From Novilysobacter selenitireducens (GTDB lineage Bacteria; Pseudomonadota; Gammaproteobacteria; Xanthomonadales; Xanthomonadaceae), in NCBI RefSeq assembly GCF_020026895.1, contig NZ_JAINZW010000001.1, positions 558,001 through 622,000 on the forward strand: a DNA stretch of 64,000 bases. Reading direction: 5' to 3'. The position numbers and the translations under genes are program-made. The notes under the pieces were generated by a model. The model saw only the letters and a program-made list of their open reading frames with translations, made no database searches and had not been told where the DNA came from. Shown here one piece after another: positions 1 through 8,716 of the stretch. Position 1 is the stretch's first letter; the number at the start of each line of letters is the position of its first letter.

Positions 1-1
1 C

Positions 2-88
2 ACGGACAACGGGCTGGTGCTGGTCGAGACGGCGCCCGGCGTTGATGCGGACGAACTCAAGGCGAAGACGGGCTGCCCGTTCAGCTGA
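2..88 (+). CDS. scoB: 3-oxoacid CoA-transferase subunit B, C-terminal fragment
   Basis: Only the last 28 codons are present; the gene enters from the left edge and stops with TGA. The tail reads LVETAPGVDADELKAKTG and ends CPFS. It resembles the C-terminus of the beta subunit of succinyl-CoA:3-ketoacid CoA-transferase (LVEIAPGVTVEELKAKT in the family). The enzyme moves CoA from succinyl-CoA to acetoacetate in ketone-body and butanoate use. The identification rests on this short tail alone, so another family I CoA-transferase beta subunit, such as PcaJ, is possible. Confidence 0.6.
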   Translation, partial: TDNGLVLVETAPGVDADELKAKTGCPFS

Positions 89-258
89 CTCGTTCAGTTT
101 GTTCTGAACCAGCAGCAACCTGAACGGGTGAATATCTCCGGTTCGGGACGGCGTACTTGGTGTCGTTGTGTGAAGGCCGCGTAGACTCCGGGCTCGAGGG
201 TCAGGGGATGGCCCTCGGCCGGCATCGCCGGCACTCGCTTTCACCATAGGGTTTGCCG

Positions 259-2625
259 ATGAACACCAGATTTGCATGGGTGCTGGCAGCGGCCGTTCTG
301 GCCGGCTGCTCGAATGACTGGTCTGCCGGCCTGGGACTGGCTGATGACGGCCAACAGCAGGCTGCGGCCACCGCGCCGGACGCGGCATCCATTTCACCAG
401 TCAACGGCGTGCGGCCCATCGGGTTTGCCAGCGCGCCTGATCGCGGCGACCTGCTGCAATACCCCGCCGAGCCGGTGGTCCGACGCACCGGCGCCTACAC
501 CTGGCACGCCACACGCCTGAGCGAAGAACACGCGATGGCCGCCGTGGTGAGCGGCCGGATGCGCATCACTGCGCCCGACGGCACGCCGATCGCGCTGGAC
601 TACGCGCGCCACGTCGAGCACCCGGACGGCAACTGGAGCTGGGTCGGTCGCAACCCGGATGCCCCGGGCCAGGATGCCGTGATCACCTTCGGACCCGAGG
701 CCGTGTTCGGCTCCGTGCCGCAGGGCAACGACCTGCCACCCCTGCGCTTGACGATGGCCGACGGCGCGGGCTGGGTGGTTTCGGCTGATCCGCGCCAGCT
801 GGCGGATATCCGCAACAGCGCAACCCACCCCGACGGCCCCGACTATCTCGTGCCGCCCAAGCTGACCTCCGCATCCGGGGCGTCGTCCGGCATGGCGATG
901 GCCGGCGCGCAGCCCCAGGCGGTCACTGCGAGTGCGGCCACCACGGTCGACGTGCTGGTGGGCTACACCAACGGCTTCGCGTCAGCACGCGGCGGCACCT
1001 CCGCCGCCGCGACCCGCGTCCACAACCTCGTGGACATCACCAACCAGGCCTATGCCAACAGCCAGGTGGACGCCCGGTTGCGCCTCGTCCACTCCATGCA
1101 GGTCACCTACGCGGATGCGACGGACAACGGGACCGCGCTTGAGGAGCTGACGGGTTTCAAGGCCCCCTCGACCCAAACCACGCCGGCGCCCGCCTTCACT
1201 GCGCTACGCGCCGCTCGGGATCAATACGGTGCGGACCTCGTCGTACTTGTCCGTCAGTTCAAGGACCCTGAGAACGATGGCTGTGGCATCGCGTGGCTGA
1301 TCGGGGGAGGCCAGTCGGGCATCAGCCAGAGCGACGAGTTTTTCGGCTACTCGGTGGTCAGCGACGGTCAGGATCAGGGTGCCGACGGCAAGACGTACTT
1401 CTGCCGTGAGGAAACGTTCGCACATGAAGTCGGTCACAACATGGGTTCGCAGCACGACGAGGAGACCGCCGGCGATAGCTATGGCGCGTATGACTACTCG
1501 TTTGGATACAAGACCAGTGAGGCGGCAGGCGATTTCTACACCGTCATGGCCTACGGTGACACCGGTCAAACGGCATATCGCGTGTTCTCAAACCCTTCAG
1601 TGTCTCTGTGCGGCGGGCGCGCTTGTGGAGTGGCCAACCAGGCCGACAACGCCCGGTCGCTGAGGCAAGCGACACCAGTGATCGCGCAGTTCCGGCAGTC
1701 GGTGGCCGAAGACACAACCGCCTTCGTCAAGCACGATATGGATGGCGACGGCAAGTCCGACATTCTCTGGCGATACGGCGGCGACATCGTCGGAAATTTC
1801 CGGATATGGACGATGGGCGGCAGCGATCGCTCGGACGTCTGGCAAACAACCCTGTCTTCAGGCTATCGCGTGGTGGCCACAGGGGACTTCAACGGGGACG
1901 GCATTGGCGACGTCGTTTGGCGTCATCCGGAGGTGGCCGATCTCAGGCTGTGGCTCGGAAAAGGTGATGGGCGATTTGATGGCTACTGGGTGCCGTCTTA
2001 CAACGGGAATTGGGACGTCGTGGGTGCCGGCGACATCGATGGGGACGGCAAGTCCGACCTTCTGTGGCGCTACAAGGGCGATATCACCGGCAACTTCCGC
2101 TACTGGATCATGGATGGCGCGCGTCGCGACCGAGTGGGGTCTACGACACTGAGTTCTACATACGCGGTGGCCGCGACCGGCGACTTCAATGGTGATGGGC
2201 TGCTGGACATCCTGTGGCGCGCGCCGGGTGCTGGCAGGGTCAGGATGTGGTTGGGTAATGGCCTCGGCTTCGCCGGTCATTGGGTGGAGAGCTATAACCA
2301 GAACTGGACGGTAGAGGGCGCCGGTGACATCAATGGCGACGGCAAGGACGACATCCTCTGGCGTTACAAAGGCGATATCGATAAGAATTTCAGATATTGG
2401 CTGATGGACGGTGCTCAGCGCCTCGATGTAGGCGGCACGACACTGTCCTCGCCCTACGAGATCGTGTCGACGGGCGACTACAACGGTGACGGCAAGCTCG
2501 ACATCCTGTGGCGCGTCGACGGAGCGAGTCGGCTCCGTATATGGATCGGTAACGGCCGGACCTTCGGAGGCGCATGGATCACGAGCTACAACTTCAATTG
2601 GCAGGTCTTGGACCCGGATCTGTAA
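259..2625 (+). CDS. Secreted lipoprotein metalloprotease (reprolysin-like, M12) with FG-GAP/VCBS repeats
   Basis: 788 aa from the ATG; an upstream TTG at 253 would add two residues. A short signal peptide ends in the lipobox LAGC, so Cys17 is probably lipidated. Residues 389-400 are HEVGHNMGSQHD, the extended zinc motif HExxHxxGxxHD of metzincins. A Met-turn (TVMAYG, Met430) follows, which together give reprolysin-type catalysis. The last ~290 residues form three ~95-residue repeats, each with two DxDGDG-type calcium loops (DMDGDGKSD, DFNGDGIGD and so on) and the phrase DILWRYKGDI, as in FG-GAP/VCBS propeller domains. About 220 residues between signal and protease may be a propeptide. It stands alone, 10 bp tail-to-tail with the ETF-QO gene. 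Substrate is unknown. Confidence 0.85.
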   Translation: MNTRFAWVLAAAVLAGCSNDWSAGLGLADDGQQQAAATAPDAASISPVNGVRPIGFASAPDRGDLLQYPAEPVVRRTGAYTWHATRLSEEHAMAAVVSGRMRITAPDGTPIALDYARHVEHPDGNWSWVGRNPDAPGQDAVITFGPEAVFGSVPQGNDLPPLRLTMADGAGWVVSADPRQLADIRNSATHPDGPDYLVPPKLTSASGASSGMAMAGAQPQAVTASAATTVDVLVGYTNGFASARGGTSAAATRVHNLVDITNQAYANSQVDARLRLVHSMQVTYADATDNGTALEELTGFKAPSTQTTPAPAFTALRAARDQYGADLVVLVRQFKDPENDGCGIAWLIGGGQSGISQSDEFFGYSVVSDGQDQGADGKTYFCREETFAHEVGHNMGSQHDEETAGDSYGAYDYSFGYKTSEAAGDFYTVMAYGDTGQTAYRVFSNPSVSLCGGRACGVANQADNARSLRQATPVIAQFRQSVAEDTTAFVKHDMDGDGKSDILWRYGGDIVGNFRIWTMGGSDRSDVWQTTLSSGYRVVATGDFNGDGIGDVVWRHPEVADLRLWLGKGDGRFDGYWVPSYNGNWDVVGAGDIDGDGKSDLLWRYKGDITGNFRYWIMDGARRDRVGSTTLSSTYAVAATGDFNGDGLLDILWRAPGAGRVRMWLGNGLGFAGHWVESYNQNWTVEGAGDINGDGKDDILWRYKGDIDKNFRYWLMDGAQRLDVGGTTLSSPYEIVSTGDYNGDGKLDILWRVDGASRLRIWIGNGRTFGGAWITSYNFNWQVLDPDL

Positions 2626-2635
2626 TAGACAGGGC

Positions 2636-4276
2636 TTACAGGTTCCGGTAATTCGGCCCCGACCCGCCCTCCGGCGTCACCCAGTCGATGATTTCGTACG
2701 GGTCCTTGATGTCGCAGGTCTTGCAGTGGACGCAGTTGGCGGCGTTGATCTGCAGGCGCTTGCCGGTGCCGGTGCCGGCGGGGCCATCGGGGTCGTCGAC
2801 GATCTCGTAGACGGCCGCGGGGCAGAAGCGGGTGCAGGGATTGCCGTACTCCTGCGTGCAGCGGGTGACGCAGATGCTGGGGTCGAGCACGCGAAGGTGG
2901 ACCGGCTGGTCCTCGTCGTGCTCGGTGGCGGCGAAGTAGACGCCGGCCAGTCGATCGCGCGGGGGCAGCTCGCGCTCGCCCCAGCCCCGGTCGGGTGAGT
3001 CGTACTCCTCCAGCTTCTCCAGCGACGACCAGTCCGGCGAATTCTTCAGCGTCCACGGCGAGCGGCCGCCGGTGACGGTTTCCCATGCGGCGTTGAGCAA
3101 TCCGAACCACAGCCCGCGCTTGAAGCCGGGCTTGATGTTGCGGACCTTGCGTAGCTCGGCCATCGCGTCGGAATCGCGCAGCTTGGCGTCAAAACCATCG
3201 GGCGAGAGTGCGCCAGCGGCGAGGTGCTCGGCCGCCAGCATGCCGCTGCGGATCGCCTGGTGGGTGCCCTTGACCTTGGGCACGTTGAGCAGGCCGGCGG
3301 TGTCGCCGATCAGCAGCGCGCCCGGCATTTCGACCTTCGGCAATGACTGCCAGCCGCCGGTGACGATGGCGCGCGCGCCGGCGGATTCGATCGTGCCGCC
3401 GTCCAGCAGCGGCTTGACCATCGGGTGGTTCTTCCACTGCTGGAAGGCCTCCCACGGCCGGTAGTTCGGGTCCTTGTAGTCCAGGCCGCTGACGAAGCCC
3501 AGCGCGATGCGGTTGTTGTCCAGGTGGTACAGGAAGCTGCCGCCGTAGGTCGCGGTGTCGGCCGGCCAACCGAAGCTGTGCACGATCTTGCCGGGCGATG
3601 TGCGCCCTTCCGGCACCTGCCAGAGTTCCTTGATGCCGATCGAATACCCCTGAGGGTCGCTATCGGCATCGAGTTTGAATTTCTTCACCAGCCGCTTGGT
3701 CAGGTGGCCGCGTGCGCCTTCGGCGAGCACGGTGACCTTGGCGCGGATATCGATGCCGGCGGTGTAGCCCGGCTTGTGCGAGCCGTCGCGCGCCACGCCC
3801 ATGTCGCCGATACGCACGCCGACCACCGCACCAGCGTCGTCATGCAAGGTTTCGGCGGCCGCGAAGCCGGGGTAGATCTCCACGCCCAGCGCCTCGGCCT
3901 GCGGCGCCAGCCACGCGCACATCGCGCCCAGGCTGACGATCACATTGCCGTCGTTGTGCATGCCGGGCGGCACCGGCAGCTTGCGGCCACCGTCCTTGCT
4001 CAGCAGCCAGAACTCGTCTTCGGTCGCGGGCACGCAGATCGGCGGCGGGTTGTCGCGCCAGTTCGGCAGCAACGCGTCGAGCGGGCCGGTTTCGATCACC
4101 GCGCCGGACAGGATGTGCGCGCCGATGGTGGATGACTTCTCGATCACGCAGACCGAGATCTCCGGGTTGAGCTGCTTGAGGCGGATGGCGAACGAGAGCC
4201 CGGCCGGGCCGGCGCCGACGGTGACGACGTCGTACTCCATGACGTCGCGTTCGGTGTCGGGGGTCGTCTCGCTCAT
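2636..4276 (-). CDS. Electron transfer flavoprotein-ubiquinone oxidoreductase
   Basis: 546 aa from ATG 4276 (MSETTPDTERDVMEYDVV), the usual length for ETF-QO. It passes electrons from reduced electron-transfer flavoprotein (fatty-acid and amino-acid oxidation) to ubiquinone at the inner membrane. The N-terminus has the FAD-binding loop GAGPAG (residues 21-26). The C-terminus carries the ferredoxin-like 4Fe-4S cysteines, with CTRFCP followed by NCVHCKTCDIKDP. An in-frame extension upstream of 4276 overlaps alkB and lacks family similarity. A second ATG at 4240 (MEYDVVTVG) is possible. It is divergent from alkB with a 71-bp gap. Confidence 0.95.
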   Translation of the reverse strand: MSETTPDTERDVMEYDVVTVGAGPAGLSFAIRLKQLNPEISVCVIEKSSTIGAHILSGAVIETGPLDALLPNWRDNPPPICVPATEDEFWLLSKDGGRKLPVPPGMHNDGNVIVSLGAMCAWLAPQAEALGVEIYPGFAAAETLHDDAGAVVGVRIGDMGVARDGSHKPGYTAGIDIRAKVTVLAEGARGHLTKRLVKKFKLDADSDPQGYSIGIKELWQVPEGRTSPGKIVHSFGWPADTATYGGSFLYHLDNNRIALGFVSGLDYKDPNYRPWEAFQQWKNHPMVKPLLDGGTIESAGARAIVTGGWQSLPKVEMPGALLIGDTAGLLNVPKVKGTHQAIRSGMLAAEHLAAGALSPDGFDAKLRDSDAMAELRKVRNIKPGFKRGLWFGLLNAAWETVTGGRSPWTLKNSPDWSSLEKLEEYDSPDRGWGERELPPRDRLAGVYFAATEHDEDQPVHLRVLDPSICVTRCTQEYGNPCTRFCPAAVYEIVDDPDGPAGTGTGKRLQINAANCVHCKTCDIKDPYEIIDWVTPEGGSGPNYRNL

Positions 4277-4347
4277 GCTGGCTGCTCCGTGTCGCGGCTC
4301 GCGGGAAGGGCCGGGATTGTCGCAAATCCACCGTGCTAGCGTGGTGC

Positions 4348-4950
4348 ATGGCCCTTGAAACGATCCCGCTGCCGGACGCCGCGGTCGCCCTTGACGCTCA
4401 GTGGCTGGCCTCTGGCGAGGCCGATGCGCTGCTGCGCGAGTTGATCGATGCGGTCCCGTGGGCCAACCACCGCGTCCGCCTGTTCGGGCGCGAGCACGAC
4501 GCGCCACGCTTGAGCTGCTGGATCGGCGACCCGGGCGCGCAGTACCGCTACTCGGGCACGCGCCACGCACCCCATCCGTGGCCGCCGATGCTGGTGCCCG
4601 TGCGCGACCGGCTCGCACGCGAGCTTGGTGTCCCGTTCAACAGCGTGCTGGCCAACCGTTACCGCGATGGGCGCGACTGCATGGGCTGGCATCGCGACGA
4701 CGAGCGCGACCTCGGACCGGCACCCGTGATCGCGTCGGTCAGCCTGGGGGCGACGCGGCGGTTCGTGCTGAAGCACGTCGACCGCCCCGCCACCAAGGCC
4801 ACGTTGGAACTGGTATCGGGCAGCCTGCTGGTGATGGGCGAAGGCTCCCAGCAGCATTACCGCCACGCGCTGCCGCGCACCGCGCGTCCGGTCGGCGAGC
4901 GCATCAACCTCACGTTCCGGCTTGTTAAGGGGCTAGGGACTGGAGGCTAG
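4348..4950 (+). CDS. alkB: AlkB-family 2-oxoglutarate/Fe(II)-dependent DNA repair dioxygenase
   Basis: 200 aa. It removes alkyl lesions from nucleic-acid bases by oxidative demethylation with 2-oxoglutarate, oxygen and Fe(II). Iron ligands are visible as WHRDDE (His115, Asp117) and His173 in QQHYRHALP. The 2-oxoglutarate-binding pair is Arg185/Arg191 in ERINLTFR. The N-terminal residues PRLSCWIGDPG and NSVLANRYRDGRDCMGWH match the ALKBH2/3-like branch. After FRLV the tail KGLGTGG and the stop codon are encoded by an intergenic repeat (4927-4959). A TAGCGT hexamer ends 5 nt before the ATG, so the transcript may be leaderless. A GTG at 4333 is an unlikely earlier start. Confidence 0.92.
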   Translation: MALETIPLPDAAVALDAQWLASGEADALLRELIDAVPWANHRVRLFGREHDAPRLSCWIGDPGAQYRYSGTRHAPHPWPPMLVPVRDRLARELGVPFNSVLANRYRDGRDCMGWHRDDERDLGPAPVIASVSLGATRRFVLKHVDRPATKATLELVSGSLLVMGEGSQQHYRHALPRTARPVGERINLTFRLVKGLGTGG

Positions 4951-5079
4951 GGCCTAGCGGGCACGGTTACTCGAACTTGGCGATGCACTGAAGCCACCAG
5001 GACGACCCGCAAATCTTCGGGGCAATGAGGCAGGCTTTCGCCAGCCCCTGGCCCCTGGCCCCTAGCCCCCTGGCCCCAG
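4927..5079. repeat. CCCTAG/CTAGGG intergenic repeat, inverted pair
   Basis: The left arm (about 4927-4959) is rich in GGGGCTAGGGAC and GGCTAGGGCCTAG. The right arm (about 5041-5079) reads as the complement, with CCCCTGGCCCCTAGCCCC. The left arm overlaps the last codons of alkB. A related stretch occurs at 31030-31056 between gspE and gspF. It is a dispersed low-complexity intergenic element with no coding potential. Between the arms (4960-5040) I see nothing recognisable. Confidence 0.6.
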
Positions 5080-5084
5080 CCGCT

Positions 5085-5741
5085 CTAGTGCGCCCCGGCC
5101 TCGTGCTGCTGTCCGGTGGTCAGGATCCACCCCGCCATGTCGCCGCCCAGCGTGGACAGCCCCCGGTCGAATGCGGCCACGACGTCGGGGATTGCCGTGC
5201 TCGATGCGGGCTCGGCCTCCAGGAACGTCCGCGCTGCGACCACCTTCTGGTCCTGCGCGTGCAGCAGCTTGGCGTTGACTTCGATCGTCGCGGCCGGCAG
5301 TCCACCGGGCTGCGGGTAATCGGCTTCGAAGCGGCGCAGGTCCAGCACCAGTTTGTAGTCGGCACTGATGCCGCTGCCCTGGCGGGCCACGGCCGGGATC
5401 TTGCCGGAGTCTTCCAGTGCGCGAAGCAGCGTGTCCTGCAGCATGTCGGTCGGGCGCTTGGCCCAGTTCGCGCCCTTGTAGACCTGCAGTTCCGCGGGGC
5501 TGGGGCGCACGGCAATGCGCAGGCTGTCGATCATCCGCGCCGCCTCCGGGCTGGTGAGCGACAGCTGCCAATCCACCGTCGGCCACGACGGGTCGGCCTG
5601 CACGCGCGGGTCGGGCGAATAGATGGTGATCCGGTCGCGCTTGCCGCCGCCGAGCAGGCCGCAGGCGGTCAGCACCGTCAGGAGTGCGAAGGCGGCGAGG
5701 GCGCGCACAGGCGCACGAAAGGAAGGGGGCAGGGCGCTCAT
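5085..5741 (-). CDS. ABC-type transport auxiliary lipoprotein (PqiC/DUF330-like)
   Basis: 218 aa. The signal peptide ends in LLTVLTACG, a lipobox. The body contains ITIYSPDPRV, RIAVRPSPAEL and LQDTLLRALEDSGKI, typical of the auxiliary lipoprotein family coded after MCE transporters. Such proteins probably sit in the outer membrane and contact the MlaD-like MCE ring, supporting phospholipid traffic. The ATG overlaps the mlaD stop by 4 bp (ATGA), so translation is coupled. It is the last gene of the operon mlaE-mlaF-mlaD-lipoprotein. The role is inferred from family and context. Confidence 0.85.
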   Translation of the reverse strand: MSALPPSFRAPVRALAAFALLTVLTACGLLGGGKRDRITIYSPDPRVQADPSWPTVDWQLSLTSPEAARMIDSLRIAVRPSPAELQVYKGANWAKRPTDMLQDTLLRALEDSGKIPAVARQGSGISADYKLVLDLRRFEADYPQPGGLPAATIEVNAKLLHAQDQKVVAARTFLEAEPASSTAIPDVVAAFDRGLSTLGGDMAGWILTTGQQHEAGAH

Positions 5742-6664
5742 TCGGGTTCGAACTCCTTGGGCGCGTCGCGGCCGAGCAGGTAGCCGGCGGGGTTGTTGTC
5801 GAGGCGGTCGCTGATGCGGCGCAGGTCGCGGACCAGCCCGCGCAGCTCGCCCAGCGTCGGGCCGAGCTGGGCCAGGCCATCGTTGGCGAAGCTGCTGATG
5901 GCGGCGCGGTTCTCGTTGAGGATGCCGTTGGCGCTGAGCGCGGTGCGGTCGAGGTTGGCCAAGGTGTTGTCGAGCTTGGAAACCAGCGCGGGCAGCTTGT
6001 CGACCAGCTCGCGGTCGATGTCCTGCACCGCCTGGTTGGTGGTGGCCAGGGTGGCGTTGAGCTGTTCGCTGGCCTGGCGCGCGTTGACGATCATCGCGCG
6101 CAGTTCCTCGCGCTGCTCGGCCACGGTGCCGGTCATCGTCTCGATGTTCTCCAGCGTGTTGGCGACGCGCTCGACGTTCTCCTCGCTCAGCACCTGGTCG
6201 AGCCGGGCGACCAGGCGGTTGGCGGTGTCGGCGATGTTCTGCAGCGCGGACGGCTCGGTCAGGATCACCGGGATGTCCCGGTCGTCGACGTCGGCGAGCG
6301 CCGGGCTGCCGGGCGTGCCGCCGGTGAGCTGGATGATCGGGCTGCCGGTGATGCCGGTCATCGACATCTTGGCGCGCGTATCGGCCTTGACCGGCGCGTC
6401 GGCCTGCAGGCGCAGACGTGCGATCACCTGGCGCGGGTCGTCCGGCGCCAGGCTCAGCGCATCGACCGTGCCGACAGAGATGCCGTTGTACTGGACGTTG
6501 CTGCCCTCCGACAGGCCGGTGACCGGTTCGTTGAAGATCACGTCGTATTCCCGCCAGCTCTTCTCGGACGAGTACTTGGCCGCCCACAGCGCGAACAGCA
6601 GCAGGAACAGCGACACGATGATCGTGAAAGCGCCGATCAGCACGTAGTTGGCGCGTGTTTCCAT
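5738..6664 (-). CDS. mlaD: MlaD-family (MCE domain) lipid transport protein
   Basis: 308 aa. One N-terminal membrane helix (about residues 8-30, LIGAFTIIVSLFLLLFALWAA) is followed by a single MCE domain (YDVIFNEPVTGLSEGSNVQYNGISVG, and GITGSPIIQL near residue 100). A long periplasmic helical region then carries regular Leu/Asn-rich repeats (ANTLENIE, TLANLD, ALSANGIL). MCE proteins form rings that carry phospholipid through the periplasm as the substrate-binding part of an Mla-type ABC transporter. The long helical tail is more like PqiB/LetB-type or actinobacterial MCE proteins than E. coli MlaD (183 aa). It starts 1 nt after the mlaF stop. Confidence 0.9.
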   Translation of the reverse strand: METRANYVLIGAFTIIVSLFLLLFALWAAKYSSEKSWREYDVIFNEPVTGLSEGSNVQYNGISVGTVDALSLAPDDPRQVIARLRLQADAPVKADTRAKMSMTGITGSPIIQLTGGTPGSPALADVDDRDIPVILTEPSALQNIADTANRLVARLDQVLSEENVERVANTLENIETMTGTVAEQREELRAMIVNARQASEQLNATLATTNQAVQDIDRELVDKLPALVSKLDNTLANLDRTALSANGILNENRAAISSFANDGLAQLGPTLGELRGLVRDLRRISDRLDNNPAGYLLGRDAPKEFEPE

Positions 6665-6665
6665 C

Positions 6666-7493
6666 TCAACCGCCCTGGGCCGCGTGGGCCCGTTGTGCCG
6701 CGCGCGCGCGCGGTCCGTGGAAATAGTCCTGCACCCACGGGTGGTCGACCTGTTCGATCTCCTCGCGTGGGGCGCATGCGATCACCTTTCGGTCGGCGAT
6801 CACCGCGATGCGATCGCAGATAGCGTAAAGGGTGTCGAGGTCGTGTGTGATGAGGAACACGGTCAGGCCCAGCGCTTCCTGCAGCGTTCGGATCAGGCGG
6901 TCGAACGCGGCCGCGCCGATCGGGTCCAGCCCGGCCGTGGGTTCGTCCAGGAACAGCAGCGGGGGATCGAGCGCAAGCGCGCGCGCCAGGCCCGCGCGCT
7001 TGCGCATGCCGCCCGAAAGTTGCGAGGGCAGCTTGTCGAGCGCGTCCGCCGGCAGTCCGGCCAGCTTCACCTTCAACAGGGCCAGCTCGTAGCGCAGCGA
7101 ATCGGGCAGCTCGGGGTGGTGCTCCTTGAGCGGCACCTGGACGTTCTCGCCCACGGTCAGCGAGGAAAACAGCGCGCCATCCTGGAACAGCACGCCGGTG
7201 CTGCGCTCAATCTGCCGGCGCAGTTCCGGGTCGTCGCTGCGCGCATCGATGCCGCGCACTTCGATCTCGCCCTCGTTGGGGACGCGCAGGCCCAGGATCG
7301 AGCGCATCAGCACCGATTTGCCGGTACCCGATCCGCCGACCACGCCGAGGATCTCCCCGGGCATCACGTCCAGGTCCAGCCCGTCGTGCACCACCTGCTC
7401 GCCGAAGCGGTTCACCAGCCCGCGCACGCGGACGATGGGTTCCTGCGACGGGTGCGCCCCGGCGATGCGCGCGCGGTCGGCGGCGTCGCTCAC
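6666..7493 (-). CDS. mlaF: Mla-type ABC transporter ATP-binding protein
   Basis: 275 aa with a GTG start that overlaps the permease stop (GTGA). Walker A is GGSGTGKS (residues 53-60). The signature motif is QLSGGMRKRAGLARA, Walker B is LLFLDEPTAGLDP, and the switch histidine lies in LITHDLDTLY. GGMRKRAGLARAL and DGALFSSLTVGENV are hallmarks of the MlaF/Ttg2A subfamily. It powers phospholipid transport through the cognate permease. The next in-frame starts lie inside the ABC domain, so the GTG is the likely start. Confidence 0.93.
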   Translation of the reverse strand: MSDAADRARIAGAHPSQEPIVRVRGLVNRFGEQVVHDGLDLDVMPGEILGVVGGSGTGKSVLMRSILGLRVPNEGEIEVRGIDARSDDPELRRQIERSTGVLFQDGALFSSLTVGENVQVPLKEHHPELPDSLRYELALLKVKLAGLPADALDKLPSQLSGGMRKRAGLARALALDPPLLFLDEPTAGLDPIGAAAFDRLIRTLQEALGLTVFLITHDLDTLYAICDRIAVIADRKVIACAPREEIEQVDHPWVQDYFHGPRARAAQRAHAAQGG

Positions 7494-8608
7494 CAGCCCA
7501 TCTCCATGAACCAGATCGCCGCGAACGCGTCGATGATTATCACCAGCGAGATCGCCTGCACCACGCTGGAGGTGGTGCGCTCGCCCACGGACTGCGCGGT
7601 GCCCTCGACCTGCAGGCCCTCCAGGCAGCCGATCAGCGCGATCACCATCGCGAACACGGGCGCCTTGACCAGGCCGACCAGGAAGTGGCGCAGCTCCATC
7701 GTGTCCTGCATCCGGGCCAGGTAGGCCTCCGGCGGAATGTCCAGGCCGTAGGCGCCCACCGTCAGGCCGCCGAGCAGGCCGGCGATCATCGCCACGAACG
7801 TCAGCAGCGGCAGCATCACCAGCAGCGCCAGCACGCGCGGGATCACCAACAGGTCGATCGGGTCCAGGCCCAGGGTGCGGATCGCGTCGACCTCCTCGCG
7901 GCTGACCATCGCGCCGATCTGCGCGGTAAAGGCGCTGGCGGTGCGGCCGGCGAGCAGGATCGCGGTCAGCAGCACGCCGAACTCGCGCAGGAACGCGATG
8001 CTGACCAGTTCGACCACGAAGATGACGGCGCCGAAATCCTTGAGGATGGTCGAGCCCAGGAAGGCGATGACCGCGCCGACGAGGTAGCACAGCAGCGCCA
8101 CCAGCGGCACCGCGTCCAGGCCGACCTGCTCCATGTGGTGGACGGTGGCGGTGGCGCGGAAGCGACGCGGATCGCGCACCATGCGCAGCAGCTTGAGAAG
8201 CACTTCTCCGAAGAAGGCGACCAGCGCCAGCACTTCCTTCCAGTTGTCCGTGACGGCAAAGCCCAGGCGGGCCAGCGCGGCGGCCACGCCGTACTCGCGC
8301 TTGCGCTTGGGGCGGTCATCGGCGACATCCTCGATGGCGGCCACCAGCGCGCGGTGGCGCTCATCGAACGTGAAGCCCTCGAACGGCAGCTCGCGGCGGC
8401 GTGCGAACCGGATCAGCTGCAGCACGCCGAGCGAGTCGATCCGGTCGACGCCACGGACGTCCAGGGCGCGCACCGATTCGGGCAGGTTGGTCAGTGCCTG
8501 GCTGATCGCGGTGGCATGGCGCAACGTCCAGCGGCCGGACAGGCGCGCGGCGTCCGGCGTGTCGCCCTCGTGGCTGGCGGTCGGGGTGTGCGCGGGGGGT
8601 GCGGTCAT
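7490..8608 (-). CDS. mlaE: Mla-type ABC transporter permease with N-terminal STAS domain
   Basis: 372 aa from ATG 8608. Residues ~20-115 form a STAS-like domain (LSGRWTLRHATAI, ALDVRGVDRIDSLGVLQLIRFA), as in MlaB. The rest is an MlaE/Ttg2B permease with about five membrane segments and the family phrases FGAVIFVVELVSIAFLREFG and GAMVSREEVDAIRTLG. In E. coli MlaB is a separate protein; here it is fused in front, a common arrangement in the MlaE superfamily. This is the first gene of the four-gene operon. No mlaC is nearby. Confidence 0.92.
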   Translation of the reverse strand: MTAPPAHTPTASHEGDTPDAARLSGRWTLRHATAISQALTNLPESVRALDVRGVDRIDSLGVLQLIRFARRRELPFEGFTFDERHRALVAAIEDVADDRPKRKREYGVAAALARLGFAVTDNWKEVLALVAFFGEVLLKLLRMVRDPRRFRATATVHHMEQVGLDAVPLVALLCYLVGAVIAFLGSTILKDFGAVIFVVELVSIAFLREFGVLLTAILLAGRTASAFTAQIGAMVSREEVDAIRTLGLDPIDLLVIPRVLALLVMLPLLTFVAMIAGLLGGLTVGAYGLDIPPEAYLARMQDTMELRHFLVGLVKAPVFAMVIALIGCLEGLQVEGTAQSVGERTTSSVVQAISLVIIIDAFAAIWFMEMGW

Positions 8609-8716
8609 GGGTCCGGGCGAGGATACACAGGGGCGCGTGCGGGGCGTGAGGGGCGTTGCAGGCGGTCCTTGTGATTCGAGCGACTGCCGCATGACAACCG
8701 GCCACATCGTCGTGCC

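Noticed and set aside
89-258. Imperfect inverted repeat (CGTTCAG...CTGAACG) after the CoA-transferase gene as a terminator
   Set aside because: The arms are short, the loop is long (22 nt) and no T-run follows on the plus strand. The rest of the gap shows nothing recognisable.
4277-4618. N-terminal extension of ETF-QO into the alkB region
   Set aside because: The extension is Arg/Ala-rich, overlaps conserved alkB sequence, and the family start MSETTPDTERDVMEYDVV begins at 4276.
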